Positions 33,748 through 45,560 of a stretch of 64,000 bases of DNA are shown here, one piece after another. The notes under the pieces are model-generated. The model was given only the letters and a program-made list of their open reading frames with translations. It was not told the origin of the DNA and did not search any database. The stretch's first letter is position 1, and each line of letters begins with the position of its first letter. Source of the DNA: Morella rubra (lineage: Eukaryota; Streptophyta; Magnoliopsida; Fagales; Myricaceae); NCBI GenBank assembly GCA_003952965.2, contig CM025853.1, positions 21,375,785 through 21,439,784 of the forward strand, in the 5' to 3' direction. Position numbers and translations under genes: made by a program.

Positions 33748-35455
33748 TTGTGCAGGATCGGGATGTGTTGCGTGTGGGTTTGTGCTATTGTGTGGGCAGT
33801 GGTCGTGATATAGCTCTTTGGAGGGACCCGTGGGTCCCTACAATAACTGGCTTTAGACCGGCTGCTAAAGATGGGGTGGACATACCTCCAGATATAACTA
33901 CAGTTCGTGATTTAATGGTGGAGGCTGGTGATCGATGGAATGTGGGATTAATTCGCTCTATATTTGCACGGAATCTGCTGAGGCTATTTTAAAAGTAAAA
34001 AATTCGGAACTTAGGTCTTCTGATTCCTTGTTTTGGCCATTGGAAGCATCGGGTATCTACAGTGTGAAATCAGCTCATTCGGCCCTTGTGAAACAGCGTT
34101 GCACTGACATTTCTTCTATTCGGGCACCTCTATGGAAGGACCTGTGGAAACTCCACGTGCATGACCGACTTAAATTACTCCTATGGAAGGTTATATGGGA
34201 CATTTTACCAACTAAAGTGAAGGTGGCAGGGAGAATAGGTGAGTGCGATATGGAGGATGAAAGTCTCTTCTGCGGGTCGTGTGGAGAATGTCCCGAAACC
34301 CTCCAACATTTGATCTTGCTTTGCCCTTACAGCCATGCGGTCTGGTATGAGTCACCATGGCAACTCAATAATGCAGATTATGGTGAGGGAGAATTGGCCG
34401 ACTGGGTGAAGGTTATTCTACATCCTCATCTCTATCCATCGGAATCCCACTGGAGGACCAACTGCATTTCCAACTCTATGCAGTCATAGCCATTGATATG
34501 TTATGGGACGTTAGAAATGAAAATGTGCACGGCGGTAGGAAGTGGACTGTGCAGGATTTGATATGTCGTGTGCGCAAACTGAGTAGAGAACATTTGGAGG
34601 CTTGGCGGAAAAAACTACAACCTGGTCCAGGGGTTCGTTGGTCTCCTCCTCGGGAGTGTTTCATAAAAATTAATACTAATGTTGCCATACTCGAAGAGTT
34701 TGGGATGGCTGCTGCTATAGCTTGGGACTGTGGTGGTCAGATCCAGGGAGCTTCGGTTAAGCGTTTGGACGTGGTCGATCCTGTGGAGGGCGAAGCCGAA
34801 GCTGTCAAGCTGGGAGTTCAGTTGGCCTGTGATCTTGGATTTGAGAATGTGATTTTCGAAGGCGATTCTGAAATTGTTATCATGGCAATCAATGCTTGGC
34901 CTTATCTTTCGAACTGGCGTATTTACTCCTCTGTGAAGGAGATCCATGCAGCTTGCTGGGGACAGAAAAAATGGCTGGCAGTCCACGCTGTTAGAGATGC
35001 GAATGAGTTGACGCATCATCTTACTCGTTGGGCCGCCGCTAAGCTTAACTTGGTGGGCAATCCCCGTAATTTTGAGCCTTCCTTTAATTTATCTTGGTTG
35101 TATGCTGGGACTAATCCACCTTAGCGTGATTTATTTGTTTGGTGTTTGGTTTTGGAATAAGATGAGGTTTTGATTAAAAAACAATATATATATATATATC
35201 TATCTGTCTCTAGGTATTGAAATAAGAATAATTATAGATTAGTTATCTAATCGAACCTTCATTTGTATTGAAATAGGAATTGTCACGTGCAGAGAATGCG
35301 AACGTCTCAGCAAAAATTGGCACAAGTCATGTCGAAGGGACAATCTCTGTGACAAGAAATGTCGAGAATTAGAGGGTGCAGTGCGTGGGAAATGTAACCC
35401 TGCTAATCCGTTTTCATTTAATCGTAAATGCTACTGCTACTTCAAAATTTGTTGA

Positions 35456-36960
35456 ACGCTTGAAATTCAAAACAAGTTTGGAAATCAAGATTTACACCAT
35501 CATGTCAAGGTTGTATAAGGATAGCAAATAGGACAAACTCCGTGTACGTAGCTCTTACGGAGGTGTCATATGGGAACCCCAGTTGGTTGTTTTAGGGTCA
35601 TGCTTTGAAGTTGTTTCCTTTGTAATATTTCGTTCTTTCGAGTAATTAATGATTTTCAAGTTTGGTAGTGATCTTTCATGCATCCACAAACTTATACAAG
35701 AAATTATGACGATTTATTCAGATAATCTCCTGCATGCATCAGTCCATGTTGTGAATGTAATAAGTGGAGTAAATACAGGGGATTCAACAGATCAATGGGT
35801 ACAAATTAAGACATCATTTGGACAACTGAAGTGGGAATTTAAGTACTACGCGCAATTTCTTGTGGAACTTTTGGTAATTGCAATTCACTTGAAGTTACCA
35901 ATTATATTAATCACAAACCTGAGGAATTAGATTAAGCTAGTAGCTTCCAAACTCATGGTCGTCAATCTGGAAGTAGAATGTTCGAAGACGTATGGTGCAA
36001 AATTTCGTGCTTGTCGTACAAAATCTTGTATTTTCGATTGTATGTTAATATATATGGCCTCACTCTGAAATAACAATTATTCTGAATGGCAAGAGAGGTT
36101 TCTTGATCTTTTCTCCAGTAGATTGAAACAAACTCCTTAGTATCTCAAACTCAATCGAGAATACAAATCCACAAGATGAATGAAAAGTAACATGGGAAAA
36201 CGAGAGAGACAGGAAAGAAAAAAAGTTGCGATTCTTCATTAATGACAACTAAACTATTCCATCTATATATATATATTCACACCTAAAAATAAAAGAAAAA
36301 TGTAATACATAAGGATTATTGGGCCAAGAGTAACTTCTAAGGATTTTATTTAGAGAGATCGTACAATGTAATACATGGAAGGGAATGTTGATTGAACAAA
36401 GACAAGACCGTCATGATTCATGTATTGTATCTTTCTTCTAAAATATAAAGTTTGAGTAATTTTTACTCGTCATAATCAGTTTTATATCATCCAATCAAGC
36501 ATTCAGATGTACAATGTGAGCTAAGTGAGAGAATGTTAGCATGTGTCTCAAACTTTGAGACCAAAAGCGGCCCACACGTTACGTTTGGTTTTTAAATTAA
36601 TGTTATTATATTACCTATTTTATTCAAAAATCAAATACTAGATCGTTGAGATATTATTGACTACTTGCTGAAGACTTGGTCAATGTAGTGGCTTATCGAT
36701 GTTACTCGACATTGTGCGTATCTCCATTTTCTACTTGACAGAAGGGAAGTGGCTAATACGACGTTGAACATAGATATTGGTCTTGACTTATCTATAAATG
36801 TATCTGTGGTGTTCCATTGACACACGACGCTTGCTTGAGTTAAACTAGTCTGAAAATCTTTATCCGTAATTCTCCATTCACCGTGAGAGTGAGTGAGGTG
36901 TTTCTTGAATTTCCTATTGGTCATTACCTAACTGACATCCTTGGTTGCACACTCGAGCAA
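35456..36960. repeat. 3' flank of DEFL copy C, paralogous to 4841-6345
   Basis: It runs collinear with the flank of gene B, including the LTR remnant (PPT-like text about 36515, TGTTAGCATGTGTCTC at about 36534). No gene is seen. The copy extends past the point where unit B is cut by the Copia element, so it shows what unit B lost. Confidence 0.65.
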
Positions 36961-38141
36961 CTATGACTGAAGGTTAGCATTTCAACTTCCCCTTACCGTT
37001 TATTCCTCTTTTTGCTTTCAGGCTTCCCACTTGGATGATCTTGGCCAAGAAAATCTTTAACTAAAAAGCCAACTTGCTATTAGCTATCAGTGAGAAATAA
37101 GATTCACTAAAGGGTTGCATATCTACCTCCAGATGCACCATATCCTTTTGTAGTTTACTGAGTTTTTCCTTCATAGAGAAAGCAGCAATCTCATCCTACT
37201 GAACCTTTTGTTTTTTTCCACTAACGTACCCGGAACTACTGGAGCAACAAATGGAGAAGTCACAATCTCTTTCCCTTTCCTCCTCTTGTGGACCCCAGTC
37301 CACTCATTTGTCACGAATTAATGGTCCTTTTTCCCCAACTACTGCCGACTCCAATTTGCGGCTACACTTTGCCATTGAAGTCCAAAATATTGGCAAGCAG
37401 TGCAATGTTCTGCTGTCCAATCAAACTCCACTTCCACCTTAAATGATTGCCCATCAGAATCCACAATCTAAACCTCCCTTACAAAGTCAATAGCGGCATC
37501 CAACTCGACACAAATCCGTGCAAAATCTATTCTAGTACTTTCCATCGTCCTCCTATCTGTGTACATTGGTCGACCAACTCCACTGGCAACAATACTTATC
37601 TCCTCATCCGTCCAATATTCAAATGGGACACCCTGAAGTTTCACCAATAATGGCAGCTTATCCAAATCCTTCTTAAGGAGAGGCATGTTAGGCTGCCATC
37701 GCCTAAGAAAACTGGCCGATTGACCATATGCCAAGGCTCTTCTTCCAATATCAACTCCACTGCTTCTTCACTCATAAACTTGAAAAGGAAGAGGCCATTC
37801 TCCATAAATAGCACGTCTATTAACCCTTTTGATGCACACGTTCGTCTTTTAATTGCATTCACTATGAGGTAACTTAACCTCTGTCCAATGAAACTCCCCA
37901 CCGGCGTTAAATCTCACTCCTTATAACCTCTTTCACACACCCTTTGTGGGGGGTTGACAATCACCTTGCCGTCTACTAGTTCAGGTTGCACAAAATTCAA
38001 TTTCATTAAAGTGGCCTTAGAATTAGATCCAGAACCTCTGTTCCCTGCATTTGTAGCAATTGCAGCATAGGATTTCTTGCCCTCCACCTGTTTGTGAATC
38101 AGACCTTCCCCTGTACCAGTTAATATGCAAGCATTTGGCAT
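36961..38141 (-). pseudogene. LINE ORF1 fragment (DUF4283), minus strand
   Basis: Reading leftwards, MPNACILTGTGEGLI leads into KKSYAAIATNAG, then VGSFIGQRLSYLIVNAIKR, LFLFKFMSEEAVELILEEEP and LLVKLQGVPFEYWTDEEISI, the DUF4283 hallmark, and a partial zinc knuckle near 37400. At least two frameshifts occur (about 37700 and 37910). It belongs to a different LINE family from the one at 28.4 kb. No reverse transcriptase remains. The right edge meets DEFL flank at about 38125. Confidence 0.7.
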
Positions 38142-40540
38142 TTCTTACCAAGGACAATATCACCCTGAAACTAACATTCGGAATTTAACTTCAACTTCTT
38201 CCAGAACTTTTTGTAATTTTTATTCACTTGAAGGAATCAAAGAATCAGGAATCTGAAGAATTAGATTTAATCTTCCAAACTCATGCTCCTCAGTTTTGAA
38301 CTAGAATGTTTAAAGATGGTGCAAAATTTTGTCCTTCTTACCAAATCTTATACTTTTACACTCCGAAATAGGATTCATCCTAACCGGATGGATAGCTTCT
38401 TCCGTACTCTGTTAGTAGAGTGAAGAAAACTCATTATTAGTAATATAGATAAACACTCCTTGGGTCAAAATCTAACTGACTCCAAAAAGAGTACGCTCTG
38501 CTTTCTCTATAGAACTCTCTTCTCTGCGCTTGAACATCTCTTCCATGCACCCTTCTAGGCTGGTCGCAGGAACTCTAACTTCTATTATCCCTGTCTTCCA
38601 TCGGCTGGTTCATTTAGCCCATATATAGTTTTGCACCTTTTCTTTTTCTCTTTCTGCTAGGTTGTATGTGCGACTATCATTGCTTCCGCATTGAAAAGTC
38701 ACCATTGGTGGGCTTCAATAGCCTCTAATCAACTCCATCCATATATACTGGTGGCCACAGTGGCGCAGGGGGCACAACCTCCTCCATAAGTCCTAGAACT
38801 TCTTCAAAGAATAGTTATTTTGTGATTTTTTGTTGATATCCGGGTTAACCTAGGAATGCGCGAGAGGGAACGGATTCCATTATAAGGGATCATTTTTTAA
38901 TAAATTTGATTGGACTGAGAGTATTCCCACTAACAAATTTACCAGCTCACGGTCAGCATAGTCATTCATTAAATGATGTGGATGGTTGTGGGCTATTAGA
39001 TTTGTGGGAGGGAATTATTTTCGTCCAATCATACTCATTCGAAAATGAGCCCTTAGGAGGGAATCCAGACCCTACCTGGGGAGCACTCAAGGATGGTCGG
39101 AACTTCAGAAAAAATAAGAACCTCGTGAATAAGGAATCCTCTGGAATAATAGGATAGTTGGAAATCCTCAGAATAGTATTGGGAATGCTCAAGATATTTG
39201 TAAAAATGTCGGAAATCAACACAATTCACACACACAGATAGATATGCTCACCACTCAAATAAAAATACAACGAGATACAAAGAATCACCACACAGTAATC
39301 CAACACTGGATACAGAGTAAAAACCCGTCACCTATCGGAATCCACCGGAGGATAAGAGTTATTCATGAAAATTTTCAATTATCTCTATTTTCATTGCTAG
39401 ACATGAGGTATAAATATTGTAGCTTGGAACAACCCCAAACGGAGGTAATTGAGAATTACATCATCTAAAACATTAATTTAGACTTAGAAAATATCAAAAA
39501 CTCTTATAGAAATGAAATGATATTTTGAGAAGCCAAAAGAGATGAGTAAAACTCAAGCATAAATCTTAATTTCTCTTTTCATTTATTTATTTTTCCTTTT
39601 CTTCTTTCTTTCTTTTCCGTTGTAAATTTTGTTGGGACACAAGGGCAGGTAACTATATATAAGTGAGTAGCTGTCGACCTTAATTGGAGCTGTTAAACAA
39701 ATTAATGCAATTAACATGGGGCCGTTGAACCAAGTGATTCATTTAAGATTAATATATATATATATAGCGGCAACAATGATCAAGGCAGGACGGCTGCAAA
39801 TTAATTCTATATGATGTCCCCCTACTCCAGCATATATAAGTTATTAGGAGCTTCAACTTTAAACTATTCTCTTAAACCATATGCTGCAGGAAATATAGGG
39901 TCTAGTCACCACTTCATATTGTCTCGAATTCAATATTAATTTGTATTGCACATGAATTATATATTATAGGCATAAAGAGGCTAAATGAAATATGTTCGTT
40001 TTTTATACATATGGTTATAAAGCACTTCCCTAAATTTCAATTTTGGTTTTGAAAGATACAAACAAGGATAAGCAAAAATACCAATTGAAAGAATAAGTTG
40101 TTCAATTGAAAGTTTTTGATTCAGCACTTATTATCATTATAGACAGTAAATAACAAAAAATAGAATGGCATGGGTAAAAAATTCATTAATTATCTGTGAT
40201 ATCTACTCATCCCGTTATTCCGAATCAACAGATTAGATTCATTGTGCAAAGTCAAAATTTATTTTTAGAAAAACGTTTGGCTAAGTCCAATGTACGTCGA
40301 TGGGGAAAAAGCTTTTAGCGACCACAAATGAGCTCGTCACTATATATTAAGTTATACGAACCCAAAAATCTCCTCAATACTTATGTGCACGTATGATAAT
40401 TGATGCATATATATCAATTAGAGCAATTAAGAGGGGTTGTTGGACTTCATTTTCATTGAGTGTCTCTCACACTTCAAACTCAGAGAAAGGCTATGAAATC
40501 TCTTCAAGCTTCTATTGCCTGCAAGAATTGATATTGAAAA
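38142..40540. other. Flank debris of a further DEFL unit; no gene recognised
   Basis: 38150-38350 resembles the 3' flank at 35860-36010 (ttccaaactcatg... gtagaatgtt). 39640-39800 resembles 59470-59584 and contains the empty counterpart of the LINE copy 2 site. 40380-40535 carries the family upstream block (TTGATGCATATATATC, then 'cacacttcaaactcagag'). 38400-39630 holds sequence I cannot assign; open frames around 38906-39222 on both strands look accidental. Confidence 0.45.
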
Positions 40541-40541
40541 A

Positions 40542-41216
40542 CCTAATTTAGACCCTACCTACACCTAGAGGGCCGGGGGTGAATAGGTGAGATCTCAATT
40601 TCAAAATTATTCAACTCCAATTTTAAAACAAGTTCTAAAATTGATCAATTTAGATATATCAAACCACTAATTAATCATTAAACAATTAATCAATTGTAAA
40701 TGAAATATTTAAACACACAATGAGACAAGAGATTTGATGACGAAGTGAAAAACCTTTGAAAAACTATTTAAAGAAAAAACTACTCCAGGCTAGCATCTAC
40801 CTGAAATCTACTAAGAAAAAATCCTTAAAATAGTGATTCAGACTGGGGCAACCCCAGTTGCTTGACTCTGACAACCCTAGTGTAATAATCTAAGTACCCT
40901 TGCTCAGACCTGCTCCGAGCGGCATTCACCTCAGCACCTTGAGATTCTTCTTAACAATTTCTCATGAACAACTCTTGTTCTTCAGTATTCCTTCAACACT
41001 ATGAAGGTTCCATAGCAAAATGAGTGAAAACTGAGAAAAATTGATCAAGATGAAGGCGTAAATCTTCTGGTGTTTTAATTCTCTAAGAAAATGAGGCACA
41101 AGGATACTCAATAATAGCCTCAATAATGTTTCTGGCCGTCCTTCATGAACCCTAAAAACTAGGGTTTCTTCATTTTTCACAAAGAATTCCAGTTCAATTG
41201 TCATAATCTCGTAACA
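40542..41216 (-). repeat. Copia LTR relic, inverted relative to the one at 43183-57103
   Basis: Read on the minus strand it ends CCTATTCACCCCC...CCTCTAGGTGTAGG...TTTTTCAATATCA, resembling the LTR end at 57055-57103. Blocks such as 'caaccccagttgc' and 'gatcaagatgaaggc' are the reverse complement of 55380-55580. The start is not certain; similarity fades near 41170. Confidence 0.6.
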
Positions 41217-41499
41217 CTATTAACACCCAAACCGCCTCATTACATTAGTCATAATCTCGTAACGGAATCACAAATTTGTTGTGAAAGTCAACCATGATGC
41301 ACATCATGGGACTATATACGACACCAACTCTTTTCTAGATGGCTAGTCATATTTCAAACACAAAAATACACAGGAATTGCAGGCCAAAGAGACTAACCTA
41401 CTAGGAGATCATTCTCAAACATAGGACAAATGACCAAACAACTGAAAAGGGAAAAATAAAAAAGAAAGATGTAGAAAAGCAGAGAAGATTTGCTCTTAC

Positions 41500-43063
41500 C
41501 AGTTCATGAAGTTCCGATTAGGCCACGCTCATAGACAATGCCAAGCGCAAGAACGAAGCCAGGATTTGTCCTTATGGGGGGTCAAATATAATTTTTGCTT
41601 AAAATTTTTTTTCTAATAGGGTGTCGAGGCTATCTTACGTATACCTTGACTAATCTCATGGCCTTCAAATTTTCATTATAATCAAAATGTAATAACATAT
41701 TCTAAAACTTAAAAAAGAAAAAAAATTATAAACTTTAACTTAATTGTTAAAGCCAAATTTGCATCAATTATGCTAATTGAACTGGACGTTTGAGTAAAAG
41801 TCATCAATTATTATATTAGTACTAAAACTTTTACGGCCCAATATAATTGAAAGTTTAAAATCTTCAGAATAAATGGCTCATAAATTATTGAGGCATAAGC
41901 AATGTTAAAATCTAGTCAAAATAACATAGTTACACACAAATAATAGAGCAATAATATTCTAATTAAACAATAATAATGAAATGAGTATGTTTTTTTAAAA
42001 AAAAGACAATAATAATTGAATTTTATAACATTTAGAATTCTAACTTTGAAGATGACTTTTTTTGAGTGCAAAGCAAAAAGTTTGTTGTATTCCAAGAGTT
42101 GAGTATGAATTTTGTTATTTTTTGTATATGAGATAAAATAGTGGGAGAGAAAAAAAAAGTGGCCATTGAGAGAAAATCTAAAAAATCTGGAGATGCCATT
42201 GAGAGGCAGGAAGTGAGAAAGAAAGACAAAACGAATTTAAGAAAAAAGGGGGAGAGAAAGAAAAGTAAAAAAGATACTCTAAAAAAGGGGAGGGAGAAAG
42301 ACACTCTATAAAAGAGGAGGGAGAGAGGAATTTTAGAAAAAAAGGGAGGGAGAGAGGAATTTTAGAAAAAAAGGGAGGGAGAGAGTAATTTTAGAAAAAA
42401 GAGAGGGAGAGAGAAAAATAAAAATAAAAAGATAAACTCTTAGTATGTTTTTCTTTAAAAAATTGGAGGGTCCACTTATAAAGTGGTTATTCCCTCTCTC
42501 AAGCTTTTTCATTCTCTCATTATATTTCTTCAAAAATTTTGGGGGGGCCATTATAAAAATTACTACCAATTTTGCGCTTATATTAAAAAAATTTTGCAAA
42601 AAATTGAAAATTTGGCCATGTATAAAAAAAAATTGCAAAAAGTTTTGGGCGGGGGGGGGGGGGGGGGGGGCGCCATGGCCCCCACTAGCCCCCCCGTAGC
42701 TTCGTCCATAGCCAAGGGTATTGTTTTTGGCATCAAAGGGAACCACATTCATAACCCAAAGCGGGTACCTTGCCAGTCCTCCTGCGAAACCACCAAAACC
42801 TGCATTAATTCATGTCCATAACATTTCTATATTTGCTACAGGTGAGAGATTTGAGTATGATCCCGTAGTAGGAAACTCTCCTCTTCCATAACTGATTATC
42901 TTCATTTAACATCCTAGCTGTAATTGCATTGCTATTTCCACTCGTAATTCTAGGGGGAACAGCATTCAACCGTTTAGGCCATCTTCCCAAAGCACCGCAA
43001 GATATATTGTGGACACCTTTCACATGGGGAAGCGGGGAAATGCATGGGTCCATTTTCGTGCAC
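41500..43063 (-). pseudogene. One exon of a DUF248/PMT-type methyltransferase, split by a hAT-like element
   Basis: An acceptor-like AG at 43064-43065 opens an exon reading CTKMDPCISPLPHV, ALGRWPKRLNAVPPRITSG, NEDNQLWKRRVSYYGIILKS and SKYRNVMDMN. This is the conserved block of plant Golgi-type putative methyltransferases (pectin-related). A 4-bp TAAT insertion near 42812 shifts the frame; beyond it FGGFAGGLARYPLWVMNVVP can still be read. The element 41548-42710 interrupts it, after which LGIVYERGLIGT continues, with another small deletion, to a donor gtaag (41495-41499). Kept splice sites show a genomic fragment, not a retrocopy. Neighbouring exons are absent, so it makes no enzyme. Confidence 0.82.
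41548..42710. mobile_element. hAT-like non-autonomous element in the methyltransferase exon
   Basis: Terminal sequences CAAGAACGAAGCC and (complement) TATGGACGAAGCTA share ACGAAGC. The flanking 8-mers gccaagcg (41540-41547) and gccaaggg (42711-42718) agree at seven of eight bases. The split codons of the host exon confirm the borders. The interior is purine-rich (gggagagag repeats at 42230-42420) and contains a 20-base G run at 42651-42670. No transposase is seen. Confidence 0.75.
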
Positions 43064-44204
43064 CTATTGAAGAATGTGCAAATAACAGCAAAATACATAC
43101 TGAGAGCAAAAAACTATCAAGGAGAATTGGGATATTGATTTTCCATGGGAAACAAACATTCAATCAGATAATTGTTTAGTTTTGTTAGTGCATTTTGTAT
43201 TGACAAAATTTCATATCAAAATATGTCTTTATCAAGTTGTATGTTTTTGTCCTGTATCATTCAAGATTTTGTTTCTGAGTTGTGTTGAAGTTGGTCTGTC
43301 TTTTGATTATCACATTATATTGTGTTGACTGACACTCAACCTCTACAACAAAACAACTTTTGAGTGTCAAACTTTTTTGTCATCTAAAGTTAAAATTTTG
43401 TCACCAAAAGTCATTGGTGTAAAAAAAAATTTGACACCCGATTTGACAAGAGAAGCGTGTGAAGCTTTTTCTTGGGTGACAAATTCTGAGTTTCCTTAGG
43501 AAATAGCATATGGATGCCAACTCAGACGGTTCGGACAATTTTCATTTCGTGTGACAATTATAAATACGCCACGGATTTCTTGCTTTTTTCTGTTCACATG
43601 TCCCGTGCAAACGTCAATATATTACATCACAAAGTCAATTTCGTCACGGAAACCCTTGCGAACGTCTCTAATATAGGTTCACGGAGTGAATTTCTGTGTC
43701 AAAATATAGATTTTTTCAGCATATATATCGTCTACATGCTACTAAATCACGTGCGATCTCTTATTGTTTTTATTTTATGAAAAAAGAAAATCCCACGAAT
43801 ATAATGTGCGAACAGCTCTAGAACGTACGGACTCTGGTTAAACACGGATGTGGGGATAGTGGATTTGTGTGCGGATGCTGGTTGTTTTTATTTTATAGAA
43901 AAAGAAAATGCCATGAATATAATGTGAGAACGGCTCAAGAATGTGCGGAGTAAGGATAAAAACGAACACGGGGATGTCTGGACGTTGATAATCCGACCGG
44001 ACAGTTCTAAATTATAATATTAAATCTGTAAATTTAAATTATTTAATTATGCATTTAAAATTATATTAGACATGAATATGAAGACATCATATTAAATATA
44101 GTATAAATTAGTAATGGACTACAAATATCTAATCGACATAATAGCAAACAAAATACATAATTGAAATCAAGTTCGAAATAAACAATCTACCTAAATTTGC
44201 TTCG

Positions 44205-45560
44205 AGGAGTGAAATGCGCTATCACCTTCCTTATGTGTTCCATCATCTGCTCATGCATTTGTGCTTACAGTAGCTGAAACCTCTTTTCTTACTCTACTTG
44301 TTGCTTTCGTTGTTGTTCCTCTAAATCCTGCTTCTACTCCATTAAATGCTGTTGTTGCTCTCGTATTGCCCCCTCTATTTCTGCCTATCTCAAAACTAAC
44401 TCATCATATTCTTTTTGTCTAGCCCTCATCTCCTCTATCTCCATTCTTGCCTCTTCCAATTTCGAGCCAGATCAATGGACGACACTAAAGAAGATGATCC
44501 AACTTGCCGCACTGAACGGCCTAAACCACCACATAACCGACTTTCGTCCCCAAGACCTCTGCGAAGATCTCCACTTCTATGAATGACCTTCCCTCAAACT
44601 CGTGCTGTAATTGTAGCGCCTCCATCTTTTCCTACAAGTGAAGGAGAACATTGTGAAAATTTATTTATTAAATAAAAAATAATAATAATGCATAATAAAA
44701 TTTTACAGAACTTACAAAATGTTCCCTTGTACATCAATGCAGGATTAATTTGATCAGTTTCTGAATGTTGCTGTACACCAAAAAATGACATACATTAAAA
44801 TCCCTTAATAACATAATGTTGTAACAACAGAAATACACTTAAACATTTGAGTTGATTACCATCAGAATTACAACGCGTCAGAAAGACCGAGCGCTCGAAG
44901 TGTGAGCAACTGTCAGCTTAGCCCTATTTTGGCAGTTGATTTCACTCCTTCTCTAAAATACATATCTATTAAGTTAGTAAAAAACAAAGTATCTTAGTAA
45001 ATAAAAATATTAAAATAAACATTTTTACCTAAAATTCTTCAATACTAAATAATTTGCAGATAGGAGCCCATTCTTGATTTTTCATGTTTTGGTATGAATG
45101 TTATAACGCTTTTTCTTTGGTGGGGAACAAAGTGTAGTACTTGTGCATTATGTTCCGATGTGTCTTGTACACTGTATTCATTGTCGACATCACAGTGTTG
45201 CGATCCTCTGGCCGATCATAATCCAGGTTGAAGTCATCCTGAAATGAACCATGTTAGTATAATTAAACAATAATTAATAAAAAGAAGTCTAATTTTTATT
45301 AAGTTAAACTTACCAATACTTTGTTCATGGCGTAAGACTTAAATTCATTGGAGACTTTGAACCAGTTGTCCATATCGAACGAGACATGTGATTGAATGAG
45401 CAAACCAATATGACTAGAGAGCATCGAAGATGCCACATCATCACCACCTGTACGACCATTGGGAATATGGACCCTCAGCTTTCCTGCAATGCGAGCCTTC
45501 TCTAATGCAATCCAACGCGTCCTACCTTATACATGTCTAATCCTAGAGGTGGCTATACAT
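44205..45560 (-). pseudogene. Transposase_24-like (Ptta/En/Spm) gene remains
   Basis: Reading leftwards from about 45530: RTRWIALEKARIAGKLRVHI, SSHIGLLIQSHVSFDMDNWF and KVSNEFKSYAMNKVL lead to a probable intron at about 45245-45310. Next come DDFNLDYDRPEDRNTVMSTM and TVYKTHRNIMHKYYTLFPTK. This order matches the plant En/Spm-associated domain PF03004 as I know it. A Gln/Glu-rich coiled-coil tail with in-frame stops follows to about 44205. In related elements this protein is a TnpA-like accessory or DNA-binding factor. Confidence 0.65.

Larger units (their letters stand above)
30336..35124 (+). pseudogene. LINE copy 1 ORF2 (endonuclease, reverse transcriptase, RNase H)
   Basis: It begins MKLFAWNCRGLE, then TGA where copy 2 has CGA. 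The endonuclease shows WFCMGDFNDIL (about 30729). The reverse transcriptase shows MAIKADMKKAYNRVEWNFV (32255), GLRQGDPISSYLFILCSE and FADDLLLFAKA (32586). The zinc-binding domain (LWKDLWKLHVHDRLKLLLWK, 34133 on) and RNase H (34666 on) follow. In RNase H the first catalytic Asp is replaced (KINTNVAI against KINVDVAI in copy 2), while FEGDSEIVI is kept. Multiple stops, frameshifts and two MITEs break it. Confidence 0.82.
28417..35194 (+). mobile_element. L1-type LINE (copy 1), near full length, in the intron of DEFL C
   Basis: ORF1 (DUF4283 plus zinc knuckle) is followed by ORF2 (endonuclease, reverse transcriptase, zinc-binding region, RNase H) and a short A-rich tail. The target duplication is about 20 bp: tatatctatctctaggtatt on the left (28397-28416), and on the right the same text with a 4-bp gtct insertion (about 35195-35218). 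Many stops and frameshifts mean it is dead. It has itself been hit by two MITEs (31155-31352 and 33286-33747). Confidence 0.88.
27094..35455 (+). pseudogene. DEFL copy C: both exons readable but split by two transposons
   Basis: Exon 1 starts at 27094. It is interrupted after 11 codons by a hAT-like element (27127-28004) and resumes to a donor at 28053 with the same hydrophobic signal core (PIFILLILVASA). The intron is stretched to about 7.2 kb by a LINE. Exon 2 (35277-35455) is completely open, with all eight family cysteines plus one extra near its start; the spacing is C-x10-C-x5-C-x3-C-x10-C-x11-C-x-C-x4-C, and the last loop is one residue longer than in gene B. Coding decay is minimal, so the insertions are recent. 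As it stands, translation from the ATG runs into the hAT sequence and no secreted peptide is expected unless a new first exon or excision restores it. Confidence 0.8.

Noticed and set aside
38906-39235. Overlapping open frames on both strands
   Set aside because: Neither peptide shows a domain, codon-level signal or neighbours. The region is unassigned repeat-like DNA.
42445-42821. Open frames running through the G20 tract with a poly-Gly stretch
   Set aside because: They arise from the homopolymer in a non-autonomous hAT-like element and cross its border.
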